Origin: an uncultured Clostridium sp.
Lineage (GTDB): Bacteria; Bacillota; Clostridia; Lachnospirales; Lachnospiraceae
Reading direction: 5' to 3'
DNA length: 64,000 nucleotides
Assembly (NCBI GenBank): GCA_946553025.1
Contig: CAMNRM010000008.1
Span: 1-64,000 of the forward strand
Made by a program: the position numbers and the translations under genes
The notes under the pieces: model-generated
Databases searched by the model: none
The model's input: only the letters and a program-made list of their open reading frames with translations
Told to the model about the DNA's origin: nothing
Shown: positions 18,807-27,508 of the stretch, piece after piece
Numbering within the stretch: the stretch's first letter is position 1
How the letters are laid out: the number at the start of each line of letters is the position of its first letter

Positions 18807-19475
18807 TCACTTACAGCCATTTTCGTGATTCAATACCCACACCATCATATGATCCAGAATCATGTGCAGATCTTCAGCAATCTGCATATTATCGATATCT
18901 ACATGAATGCTGTAATCAGCTATTTCCTTCATCTTCCCACCGCTATAACCAACGATAGCAATTACTGTCCCACCATGCTCTTTCGCATAGTCAAAGGCAT
19001 TAACAACATTTGCACTGTTGCCGGAACCCGAGATTCCAATCACAATGTCACCAGGCTGCATTTTGACTGAAAGAGGGAATCTAAACACTTCAGCATATGA
19101 TTCATCATTACTTACTGCCATCATAGTAGCAACATTGTCCGAGAGGGACTCAAAGTTATATAAAGGAATTTCTTTCATCTTTTCTGCATTAGGTATCCCG
19201 TCTTCGCTATATCCATCAAGACCAGCCAAACTCATATTAACGCATTTATTGAAATCTCCAGCATAATGACTCGCTGTAGCAGCGCTTCCGCCATTACCGC
19301 ATATAAAGATATGCTTACTAGATTTTCTTGCATCTTCCAGCACATTCATTACATTATTTACATCAGCCAGATTAAGTTTCTGGTATACTTCTATCTCACG
19401 AGTACGATACTCTTCTAATTTTTTTAAGAAATCCATCCCTAACCTCCCCATTCCGTTCTTTTTATTTGGCTTCAT
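18807..19475 (-). CDS. gmhA: Phosphoheptose isomerase-like SIS-domain protein
   Basis: IFICGNGGSAATASHYAGDFNKC; VIGISGSGNSANVVNAFDYAKEHGGTVIAIVGYSGGKM; placement beside heptose genes. Confidence 0.88.
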   Translation of the reverse strand: MKPNKKNGMGRLGMDFLKKLEEYRTREIEVYQKLNLADVNNVMNVLEDARKSSKHIFICGNGGSAATASHYAGDFNKCVNMSLAGLDGYSEDGIPNAEKMKEIPLYNFESLSDNVATMMAVSNDESYAEVFRFPLSVKMQPGDIVIGISGSGNSANVVNAFDYAKEHGGTVIAIVGYSGGKMKEIADYSIHVDIDNMQIAEDLHMILDHMMVWVLNHENGCK

Positions 19476-19476
19476 A

Positions 19477-20763
19477 TTAACTTAAGATGTAATCAATTGC
19501 AGATAGTAAATTCTCTGCTATATAATCAGGTGTTGCATTATACTTTTTATCTGTACCAGCTTCACCTGTTTTAACCAATATTGTATTCATTCCGGCATTT
19601 TTTCCGGTTTGCACATCCATAGTTGTGTCGCCTATGTACCAGGAAGCTGATAAGTCAATGTTATACTTATCTGCAGCTCTCTCTAACATCCCAATCTTCG
19701 GTTTACGGCAATTGCAATCTATTTTTAATTCCGAAATTTCACCCTCATACCCTTTATGTGGATGATGCGGACAGAAAAAAATATCATCAAGATAAGCTCC
19801 GTTTTTTCCCAGCTCGGTTTCCATTTTCATGTGGATTTTATCAAGCTCCTGAAATGTAGACTCGCCTCTGGCAATGACAGGTTGATTTGTTGCTACGATG
19901 GTTAGATAATGGCTTGCATTGATCTTTGCAATTGCTTCAGATACCGTAGGGAGCAGCTTAAACTCCTCCATGTTTCTCAAGAAACCAACATATTCATTGA
20001 TAGTGCCATCCCGATCAAGAAATATAGCTTTCTGCTTCTTCTTTAGACTTCTTCCACTGACCACACCATTTTTAAGATCTGCTGAAACTGCGGTAAGCCT
20101 GTCAGGTGTACCCATATCTTTCACATACTCGATGGACTTGTAAGCATAAACTGCGCCTTGTTTAATTAAGCCTGCAATCAAAGTCTTTTCAAGGTCAATC
20201 TTCTCCGGTTTTTCTATGCATTCCAATGCTTCTTGACTTACACAATATACACCTGCATTCACAAAGTTATGATAGTAGCAGTTCCTCACAGCCTTTTTGT
20301 CAATGATCTCCATTACCATGTCATTCTCACCCATAACTATTACATCAGAATCATATGGATGTGTATTTGGATGACCATAGAGAGTAATAGCAGCATGATG
20401 TTCATTGTGAAAATGCATAAAACGATTAAAATCAATATCGAGGATGAGATCGCCGAAAATCAGAGCGAAGTCCTCTGGTTTATCTTTCAGATAGTACAGT
20501 GCGCCTGCTGTTCCGAGTGGCTCATTTTCTTCGATATATTCGATCCTTACTCCAAACTTCGAACCGTCCCCAAAGTAGTCGATCACTCGCTCTTTCAAAT
20601 GTCCAACAATTAGTGTAATATCTATTATGCCACTGCGGATAAGACTCTCTATCTGGTATTCAAGAATCGGTTTTCCAAGAACTGGAAACATAGGCTTCGG
20701 AATTTCAGCATTAAGTTGTGCCAGCCTTGTACCTTTGCCACCAGCCATTATTACTGCTCTCAT
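19477..20763 (-). CDS. Fused heptose-1-phosphate nucleotidyltransferase (HddC-like) and heptose-1,7-bisphosphate phosphatase (GmhB-like HAD)
   Basis: N-term MRAVIMAGGKGTRLAQLNAEIPKPMFPVLGKPILEYQIE; C-term KAIFLDRDGTINEYVGFL...VATNQP...CPHHP...DCNCRKPKIGMLERAADKYNID...WYIGDTTMDVQTGKNAGM. Confidence 0.93.
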   Translation of the reverse strand: MRAVIMAGGKGTRLAQLNAEIPKPMFPVLGKPILEYQIESLIRSGIIDITLIVGHLKERVIDYFGDGSKFGVRIEYIEENEPLGTAGALYYLKDKPEDFALIFGDLILDIDFNRFMHFHNEHHAAITLYGHPNTHPYDSDVIVMGENDMVMEIIDKKAVRNCYYHNFVNAGVYCVSQEALECIEKPEKIDLEKTLIAGLIKQGAVYAYKSIEYVKDMGTPDRLTAVSADLKNGVVSGRSLKKKQKAIFLDRDGTINEYVGFLRNMEEFKLLPTVSEAIAKINASHYLTIVATNQPVIARGESTFQELDKIHMKMETELGKNGAYLDDIFFCPHHPHKGYEGEISELKIDCNCRKPKIGMLERAADKYNIDLSASWYIGDTTMDVQTGKNAGMNTILVKTGEAGTDKKYNATPDYIAENLLSAIDYILS

Positions 20764-20802
20764 AAATTAACAAGCCTTTCTAGTTTATTGTTATAGAGTC
20801 GA

Positions 20803-21750
20803 TTACATCCCTGCAGCCACTGCATCCTTAACCGTCTGTCTTACAGCCTCATCAGATGTATGTTTCGGTACCCAACCTGTAGCCAGTACCTTACTAATAT
20901 CATACCTAAACCTCGGTACATCGCCTTTCCAGCCACGATCCCCGCCTGTGTAGTTGAATTTCACATCTTTTAGCCCCAGCTCCTCAACAACTATCTCAGC
21001 AATGTGTGTTACCGTTGTTCCAGGACTGTTCACGCTGATATTATAAATCATCTCACCTGGCTCAAACTTCCGCGTTAGATTCATAATGGCTTCAACCAGA
21101 TCAAGAACGTAAATATACGGCTTACATTGAGTTCCATTACCGAGAATTTCAAGTTCTGCTGGATTCTTACGCAATTTTCTGATGAAATCGAACACAGCAC
21201 CATGAGTAAGACGAGGACCAATAACATTTGGAAAGCGGAATATAACCACAGACATATCGCACATGGAAACATACGAACTAATCAACGCCTCGGATGCAAG
21301 TTTGGCTCCTCCGTAGTAGGATACTGGCATAAGTCCGCCAGTTGTTTCTGCTAGATCTACATCTAACATTTCGCCATATACAGCTGAAGTTGATGCAAAG
21401 AACAGCTTCTCAACATCAGCTTTTCTCATACCTTCCAGAAGAGCTCTAGTAGTAAGCAACGTATCATTGAAATCGATGGATGGCTCATTGCCACCCTTTT
21501 GAATGTCAGAATTTGCCGCAAGATGGTAAACAACATCAATGGGATTCTCATTGAATACCTGATCAACTTTGTCCTGATCAGCCAGATCCATTTCATAAAA
21601 TTTGAACTTTGGATTATTTTTCAAATACTCAATATTCTGTTTGCCCATGATAAGCTTGTCGGCACATACAACACTGTGACCTTCAGCTAATAAACTATCA
21701 ATCAAATGACTGCCAATGAAACCAGCACCGCCAGCAACTAATATATTCAT
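20803..21750 (-). CDS. NAD-dependent epimerase/dehydratase within heptose module
   Basis: MNILVAGGAGFIGSHLIDSLLAEGHSVVCADKL; ASTSAVYGE; SYYGGAKLASE. Confidence 0.93.
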   Translation of the reverse strand: MNILVAGGAGFIGSHLIDSLLAEGHSVVCADKLIMGKQNIEYLKNNPKFKFYEMDLADQDKVDQVFNENPIDVVYHLAANSDIQKGGNEPSIDFNDTLLTTRALLEGMRKADVEKLFFASTSAVYGEMLDVDLAETTGGLMPVSYYGGAKLASEALISSYVSMCDMSVVIFRFPNVIGPRLTHGAVFDFIRKLRKNPAELEILGNGTQCKPYIYVLDLVEAIMNLTRKFEPGEMIYNISVNSPGTTVTHIAEIVVEELGLKDVKFNYTGGDRGWKGDVPRFRYDISKVLATGWVPKHTSDEAVRQTVKDAVAAGM

Positions 21751-22737
21751 TTAAATATTCTCCTTATCTACATGCACGATCGATGCACCACTGTTATCCA
21801 TCTCAAAATCCATCTCCCGGAGATTGCCTAATGCTGTTCTGACAGCATCCTGATTCTCGGACTTTACGTAGAAAATCATAAATCCTGCACCGCCAGCACC
21901 AAGAAGTTTCCCACCAAGTGCTCCAGCATTCATTGCTTTTTCGTATGTTTCATCAATAAGTGGATTAGAAATTCCAGAGGCTAGAGACTTCTTTAAAATC
22001 CAATTTTTATGAAGCAACTCTCCCATCGCATCAACGTTATTCTTCTGAAGTTCTTCTTTAAGAGTCTTTGTCAGATCACATATCTTCTGCTGTATTTTAG
22101 CCTTATCAACGGTCTTTACATTCTGGCTCTGCTCTTTCAGAATTGCTGAAGCAGAATGCACACCACCGAGATAGAACATCAGTATGTTGTCTTCAAGCTT
22201 TTTATAACTTTGCGGAGCCATAATAATAGGCTCAACATTCACAAAGCCACTTGGCTGAAATTCATAAAATTTAAGACCGCCAAATGCCGCTGCAAATTGA
22301 TCTTGCTTCCCTATTGGTTCTCCAAGCTTATCAATCTCAATCTTACAGGCATCTTTGGCAAGCTTATACTTTGAAACAAATTCGCCTCTGTATGTGTGGA
22401 GCAGATGAAGAAGAGCAACCGTAAAGGATGAAGATGAGCCAAGACCAGTTCCGGAAGGAATATCAGCCATTGAGCTGATTTCCACACCCATAATCCCTAA
22501 ATCTTTCAGACACTGCTTAAAATATTTATGTTCAATAGAATCATAATCCTTAACAATCTCAGTTTTGGAATATTTCAGTACTATCTGATTCCTATGAAAG
22601 TAATTATGTATGGTTAGATACATATATTTCCTTATTGTAGTTGACAATACACATCCACCATATTTTTCATAAAAAGTTGGGAGATCACTGCCTCCTCCAC
22701 AGAATGAAACCCTAAATGGTGCTCTTGTAATAATCAT
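21751..22737 (-). CDS. hddA: D-glycero-D-manno-heptose 7-phosphate kinase-like GHMP kinase
   Basis: MIITRAPFRVSFCGGGSDLPTFYEKYGGCVLSTTIRKYMYL; PSGTGLGSSSSFTVALLHLLHTY; GKLLGAGGAGFMIFYV. Confidence 0.92.
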   Translation of the reverse strand: MIITRAPFRVSFCGGGSDLPTFYEKYGGCVLSTTIRKYMYLTIHNYFHRNQIVLKYSKTEIVKDYDSIEHKYFKQCLKDLGIMGVEISSMADIPSGTGLGSSSSFTVALLHLLHTYRGEFVSKYKLAKDACKIEIDKLGEPIGKQDQFAAAFGGLKFYEFQPSGFVNVEPIIMAPQSYKKLEDNILMFYLGGVHSASAILKEQSQNVKTVDKAKIQQKICDLTKTLKEELQKNNVDAMGELLHKNWILKKSLASGISNPLIDETYEKAMNAGALGGKLLGAGGAGFMIFYVKSENQDAVRTALGNLREMDFEMDNSGASIVHVDKENI

Positions 22738-22752
22738 CCTTTATCTCCTTAG

Positions 22753-23445
22753 TTATGTTCTCTCTCTAAATACGGCAAAAATTGTTTGAAACATAGTTAA
22801 TATCTCTCCACGTAAATTAAATTTGTATATGCTCTCCAAGTTATACTTCATTTTTCCCGGAAGCACCTGCTTAATATACACCTTATCTACATCATCAGCC
22901 GCATTTAACAGTCTGGCCTCATCTTTATATTTAATGCTGCACTCTGAGGTTATCCCTGCTGGCAACAGAAAAGTCGCATTGTATTCTGGCTTATACTGTT
23001 CTACATACTTCACCACCTCAGGTCTGGTACCGACAAAACTCATATCACCCGCAAGCACATCAAACAGTTGCGGCAGTTCATCAAGTCTTAGCTTTCTTAA
23101 CTTTTTACCGATTCTTGTGATTCTGCTGTCGTCACAAATCGTTACTGTTGAGCCTATTTTGTCGGCGTCAGAAACCATTGTTCTGAATTTGTGAATACGA
23201 AAACATCTTCCATATTGGGTCACACGCTCCTGCCTATAAAACACTGTTCCTTTAGAATCAAGCTTTATAAGAATCGCTATTATTGCCATTGGTATGCCTA
23301 AAGCAATAAGAATAATCAACGCAGTCAAGACATCAAAAACACGTTTCAAAACAAGCTGCATACGGTGTTTATTAAGTATTTCCCAATACGGCTGCACTTC
23401 CGGTATTTTCATAAAATCCGGAAGCTCTTCCCATTGTTTCAGCAT
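22753..23445 (-). CDS. Sugar transferase, initiating (polyprenyl-phosphate) phosphoglycosyltransferase
   Basis: LKRVFDVLTALIILIALGIPMAIIAILIKLDSKGTVFYRQERVTQYGRCFRIHKFRTM...RKLRLDELPQLFDVLAGDMSFVGTRPEV. Confidence 0.95.
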   Translation of the reverse strand: MLKQWEELPDFMKIPEVQPYWEILNKHRMQLVLKRVFDVLTALIILIALGIPMAIIAILIKLDSKGTVFYRQERVTQYGRCFRIHKFRTMVSDADKIGSTVTICDDSRITRIGKKLRKLRLDELPQLFDVLAGDMSFVGTRPEVVKYVEQYKPEYNATFLLPAGITSECSIKYKDEARLLNAADDVDKVYIKQVLPGKMKYNLESIYKFNLRGEILTMFQTIFAVFRERT

Positions 23446-23447
23446 AC

Positions 23448-24782
23448 TTATCTCCTAATTTCATTAACAACTTCTCTCAATATCTCACATACATATCCAA
23501 CATCCTCATCTGCCAACTTGGTATGCAGTGGAAGCGTTATCAGATTACGGTAATATTCATATGCATTTGGAAAATCCTTGATATTCCATCCAAACGCCTT
23601 ATACGCCGTCATCATTGGAAGTGGCTTATAGTGAACATTTGCTGCTACACCGTGTTCCGCTAATTTTTTAATGATCTCATTCCTTTGCGATTCGCCAATT
23701 TCGGGTATACGAATAATATAGAGATGCTTTGAACTGTCACCACCGTCAACATGGTGATTAAAATGAAAAATTCCTAATTCATCACATAAAGCGTCATATT
23801 TTAAGATAATCTGAGCTCTTCGTTCGAGAAGTCCGAGATATCTGTCAAGCTGCCTTAATCCTATAGCCGCCATGACATCGGTCATATTGCACTTGTACCA
23901 AGGAGCAATGATGTCATATTCCCATACGCCAACCTTTGTTTTGGCAAGTGCATCTTTGCTTTGCCCATGGAGGCTCAATAACTGATACATATGATATATC
24001 TCTGTGTCATCAACACCGCTAATCGGCAGCCATGTTGACGCTCCGCCCTCTGCTGTGGTGAAATTCTTTACTGCATGAAAGCTAAAGCTGGAAAAGTCTG
24101 CTATTGCTCCACAATATTTCCGCTCTGCCTTCATCATACGGCTCGCCCCAAGGCTGTGGGCACAATCCGCAACTACAGCGATTCTTCCAATCGCTTTCTG
24201 AATCCGAGATGATAAATTTGTCAAAGGACTACGGCAATCTTCTAAGGGCGTAAAAAGAGCCTTTTTTCTTTCTACAATCTTGAAAATATTCTCATAATCA
24301 CAGACAATTCCACCTATATCAACGGGAATAATCACCTTTGTTTTTTCTGTTATTGCCCTTTCCAGTTGATCATAATCCATCTCTGGCATATGGGTATCTG
24401 GGGCACCATCTTTCTGAATATCTACAAATTTAACTGTCGCACCGCAGTGAATCGCAGCACTCGCTGTAGCTGTATATGTATAAGCGGGAACAATGACCTC
24501 ATCTCCCGGACCTATACCAAGTATACGCAAATTGAGTTCCTCTGCTGCTGTTGCAGAATTAAGGCAGACAACTCTATTTGAATACTCGTTTCCTGCATCA
24601 ATGTCTGTTTTGCCGGTGTCAATATAAGCAGCAAGGCGTCTTTCAAGAAGTTTAGTCTTTGCTCCTGTAGTTATCCAGCCACTTCGCAATGTTTCTGCAA
24701 CTTCGCAAATTTCTGCTTCGCTAATGTCCGGAGGGTTAAAGCTGATTATTCTATTTTGTCCATTTAGGTTTTCGTTCGTCAT
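23448..24782 (-). CDS. DegT/DnrJ/EryC1/StrS-family aminotransferase
   Basis: GPGDEVIVPAYTYTATASAAIHCGATVKFVDIQ; ADFSSFSFHAVKNFTTAEGGAS. Confidence 0.93.
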   Translation of the reverse strand: MTNENLNGQNRIISFNPPDISEAEICEVAETLRSGWITTGAKTKLLERRLAAYIDTGKTDIDAGNEYSNRVVCLNSATAAEELNLRILGIGPGDEVIVPAYTYTATASAAIHCGATVKFVDIQKDGAPDTHMPEMDYDQLERAITEKTKVIIPVDIGGIVCDYENIFKIVERKKALFTPLEDCRSPLTNLSSRIQKAIGRIAVVADCAHSLGASRMMKAERKYCGAIADFSSFSFHAVKNFTTAEGGASTWLPISGVDDTEIYHMYQLLSLHGQSKDALAKTKVGVWEYDIIAPWYKCNMTDVMAAIGLRQLDRYLGLLERRAQIILKYDALCDELGIFHFNHHVDGGDSSKHLYIIRIPEIGESQRNEIIKKLAEHGVAANVHYKPLPMMTAYKAFGWNIKDFPNAYEYYRNLITLPLHTKLADEDVGYVCEILREVVNEIRR

Positions 24783-24929
24783 TTCTCTGCACCTTCTATC
24801 TCACTTTTCATTTGATGGTATTAGCAGAACACGATTTTAAAAAATCTATATTTCAAAAGAAACCTGGTTATATGCCAACCTGTTTTATATCGTCTAAACC
24901 TTTTCTGCTTTTTTGTCATAAGTCAGGGC

Positions 24930-25115
24930 TTAAGCTACCTCATCCAACTGCTTTGCAAGATTCATTTTCACGGGTAAGTCCTTAAATCTTTCTTTATATC
25001 GCTGATAAATTTTTCTTTTTTGTTCGATATGTTCTTCCAGGTATTCTATCTGTCCTCTTACCACACCTGCGATAACATTGGACATTCTATAGTTATAGCC
25101 AAGTTCCCTATGCAT
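24930..25115 (-). pseudogene. Internal fragment of a second DegT/DnrJ-type aminotransferase
   Basis: MHRELGYNYRMSNVIAGVVRGQIEYLEEHIEQKRKIYQRYKERFKDLP matches the conserved GYNYRMSN...A-x-x-x-Q-x-x-x-L region; no N-terminal catalytic part. Confidence 0.75.
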
Positions 25116-25259
25116 AGAGTTTTTGTTCCTTTTGCGTTCAAGTTTTTTTGTTAAATTTATTCACAGGTTTATTCATTTTTCATCTGAAATCAATGATTTA
25201 ATAACTGTTCACTATAATCGTTCAATGCTTGTATTACAGCATAAAAAAAACGAATAAAA

Positions 25260-27131
25260 TTAACTTACTCCATTCGGCATATACGTCGGAACAATCCTCT
25301 TCACTTCCCCCCGTATCGCCTCAGAATCCAAATTGGCTACCTCATACAGCCTCTCCAGCTGCTTCACAAATTCCTCCGTATCAAACTCAATCGGTTTTCC
25401 TATATGAATCAGTTTATTCGGTGTTTCCTGCAGTCCTTCTTCATCCATTAATAGTTCTTCATACAGCTTCTCCCCAGGTCGTAATCCCGTAAATACAATC
25501 GGTATATCCTCCCCAGGTTTAAAGCCGGAAAGTCTTATCAAATTCTTTGCCAAATCATAAATCTTCACCGGCTCTCCCATATCCAGCACAAAGATTTCTC
25601 CGCCCTTCGCATAAGCCCCGGCCTGCAGTACCAGGGACACTGCCTCCGGTATCGTCATAAAATACCGAATAATATCCCTATGCGTCACCGTCACCGGCCC
25701 GCCCTGTTCAATCTGCTTCTTAAACAACGGAATGACCGACCCATTGCTCCCCAGAACATTTCCAAACCTTACCGCCACAAAGTCCGTTTTCGACCTGGTA
25801 TTCATCATCTGAATGACCATCTCACACATCCTTTTTGACGCTCCCATAATGTTCGTCGGGTTTACGGCTTTATCGGTAGAAATCAGCACAAACCTCTTCG
25901 CCCCATACTTATCCGCTGCCTTCGCTGTCTTATATGTACCGAATACATTGTTCTTGATCGCCTCATTTGGGCTGTCCTCCATCAAGGGTACATGCTTATG
26001 CGCTGCTGCGTGATAAACAATATCGGGCCTGTACTTTTCAAATACCGTTTCCATCCGATGTGTATTTCTCACCGACCCAATCAGCACCACAAGATTCAGT
26101 TCCGGAAACTTTTCCTTTAATTCCTGCTGAAGGTCATAGGCATTGTTCTCATACACATCAAAGACAATTAACTGCTTAGGCTGGTGCCCTGCAATCTGTC
26201 TGCACAGTTCACTCCCAATCGACCCGCCGCCTCCGGTGACCAGGATGACTTTATCTCTTACATAGCCCAGAATCTCATCCAGATTCACCCTTATCGGCTC
26301 CCGTCCCAGAAGGTCTTCAATCTCCACCTTCCTCAACTTGTCCACGCTGACTTCCCCGTTTAATAACTGGTAAATCCCCGGAAGGATTTTTAAGCCGCAG
26401 GGACATTCCCGGCAGATTTCAATAATCTCTTTCCTGTCTTTTGCGGATGCGGAGGGCATGGCGATGTAAATTTCATCGATAGCATATTTTTCCACCAGCC
26501 TAGGGATATCCTCCCTTTTTCCGGCAATGGGCACACCATTTAGATACTTCCCTGCCTTATTCTTATCATCATCGACAAAACAAACCACATACCCATCTAC
26601 AAATTTGCTGGTAGTCATTTCCCTGAGGATTATGGTTCCGGAGGTTCCTGCGCCCACGACCATAATTCGTTTTGCCCCGTGTTTATCCGGGCCTTTCCTG
26701 AAAACCGTGGTTATAATCCTGTACGACAGGCGAATGACAATCTCACTTCCGCACAGCGCCACAAAGCTTATCAGATAAAAGCTTCTCGGCACCCGGCAGT
26801 CGAGCATGGTCATTCCGGCAATCTGAATTACGGAAGCCATCACACAGGCCGCAACGATGTGGGTCACTTCCCTTATCCCCGCCACACTCCACATCGTGGC
26901 GTACATATGAAACAGAAAGAAAATCACGATCGTTGCCAGGATGTACAGGGGAAGGTATCTTCCTGCGGCTGCGCTGTACTCCGGGGGTATCCTGCCGATA
27001 TTCATATCAAAACGGACAAACAGGCCAAGAAAGGATGCAAACCAGACCGCTAGGATATCGACGGCCATCAGGGTGAGCATCCGCACCCGTTTGTCCTTGG
27101 GTAAGTATTTTTCTGCTAATTCATCCATCAT
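25260..27131 (-). CDS. CapD/FlaA1-like membrane nucleoside-diphosphate-sugar 4,6-dehydratase/epimerase
   Basis: N-terminal TM helices; VILVTGGGGSIGSELCRQIAGHQPKQLIVFD; AAAHKHVPLMEDSPNEAIKNNVFGTYKTA; start moved to MMDELAEKYLPK. Confidence 0.93.
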   Translation of the reverse strand: MMDELAEKYLPKDKRVRMLTLMAVDILAVWFASFLGLFVRFDMNIGRIPPEYSAAAGRYLPLYILATIVIFFLFHMYATMWSVAGIREVTHIVAACVMASVIQIAGMTMLDCRVPRSFYLISFVALCGSEIVIRLSYRIITTVFRKGPDKHGAKRIMVVGAGTSGTIILREMTTSKFVDGYVVCFVDDDKNKAGKYLNGVPIAGKREDIPRLVEKYAIDEIYIAMPSASAKDRKEIIEICRECPCGLKILPGIYQLLNGEVSVDKLRKVEIEDLLGREPIRVNLDEILGYVRDKVILVTGGGGSIGSELCRQIAGHQPKQLIVFDVYENNAYDLQQELKEKFPELNLVVLIGSVRNTHRMETVFEKYRPDIVYHAAAHKHVPLMEDSPNEAIKNNVFGTYKTAKAADKYGAKRFVLISTDKAVNPTNIMGASKRMCEMVIQMMNTRSKTDFVAVRFGNVLGSNGSVIPLFKKQIEQGGPVTVTHRDIIRYFMTIPEAVSLVLQAGAYAKGGEIFVLDMGEPVKIYDLAKNLIRLSGFKPGEDIPIVFTGLRPGEKLYEELLMDEEGLQETPNKLIHIGKPIEFDTEEFVKQLERLYEVANLDSEAIRGEVKRIVPTYMPNGVS

Positions 27132-27362
27132 TAAACCTCTGCCATGTCCATTACAGGGGGACTTCCAATGTCCATACGTCCATTCATGCCCCTGCTCTGG
27201 CCATTTACTTCGCATAAGCATCCTTATCGGAAGTAAATTTGGTAGAAAATCAAAAGAAATACAAAGAAAAGTATTAAGAATTCCGAAAACCCCTGTAAAA
27301 ATCATGATTGGAAGAAAAAGAGGATTGTGTCCTTTCTTTTCTTGTGTTATGATAGCGTAAGC

Positions 27363-27432
27363 GGCAGAAAACAGCAGGGATCAGCAGAGTACAGCAGGGT
27401 TTGGCAGAGGACGAAAACAGCAGGCGGCAGCG
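27363..27432 (+). repeat. CAG/CAGCAGGG-rich imperfect tandem tract in divergent promoter region
   Basis: ggcagaaaacagcagggatcagcagagtacagcagggtttggcagagg...aacagcaggcggcag. Confidence 0.4.
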
Positions 27433-27508
27433 GGGCTGGTTCTGGCTTTTTCTGGCGGAGATTTTATGGATGAGAGAAGAAAGATTAAGAAATAAGGGAG
27501 AGGAAATC

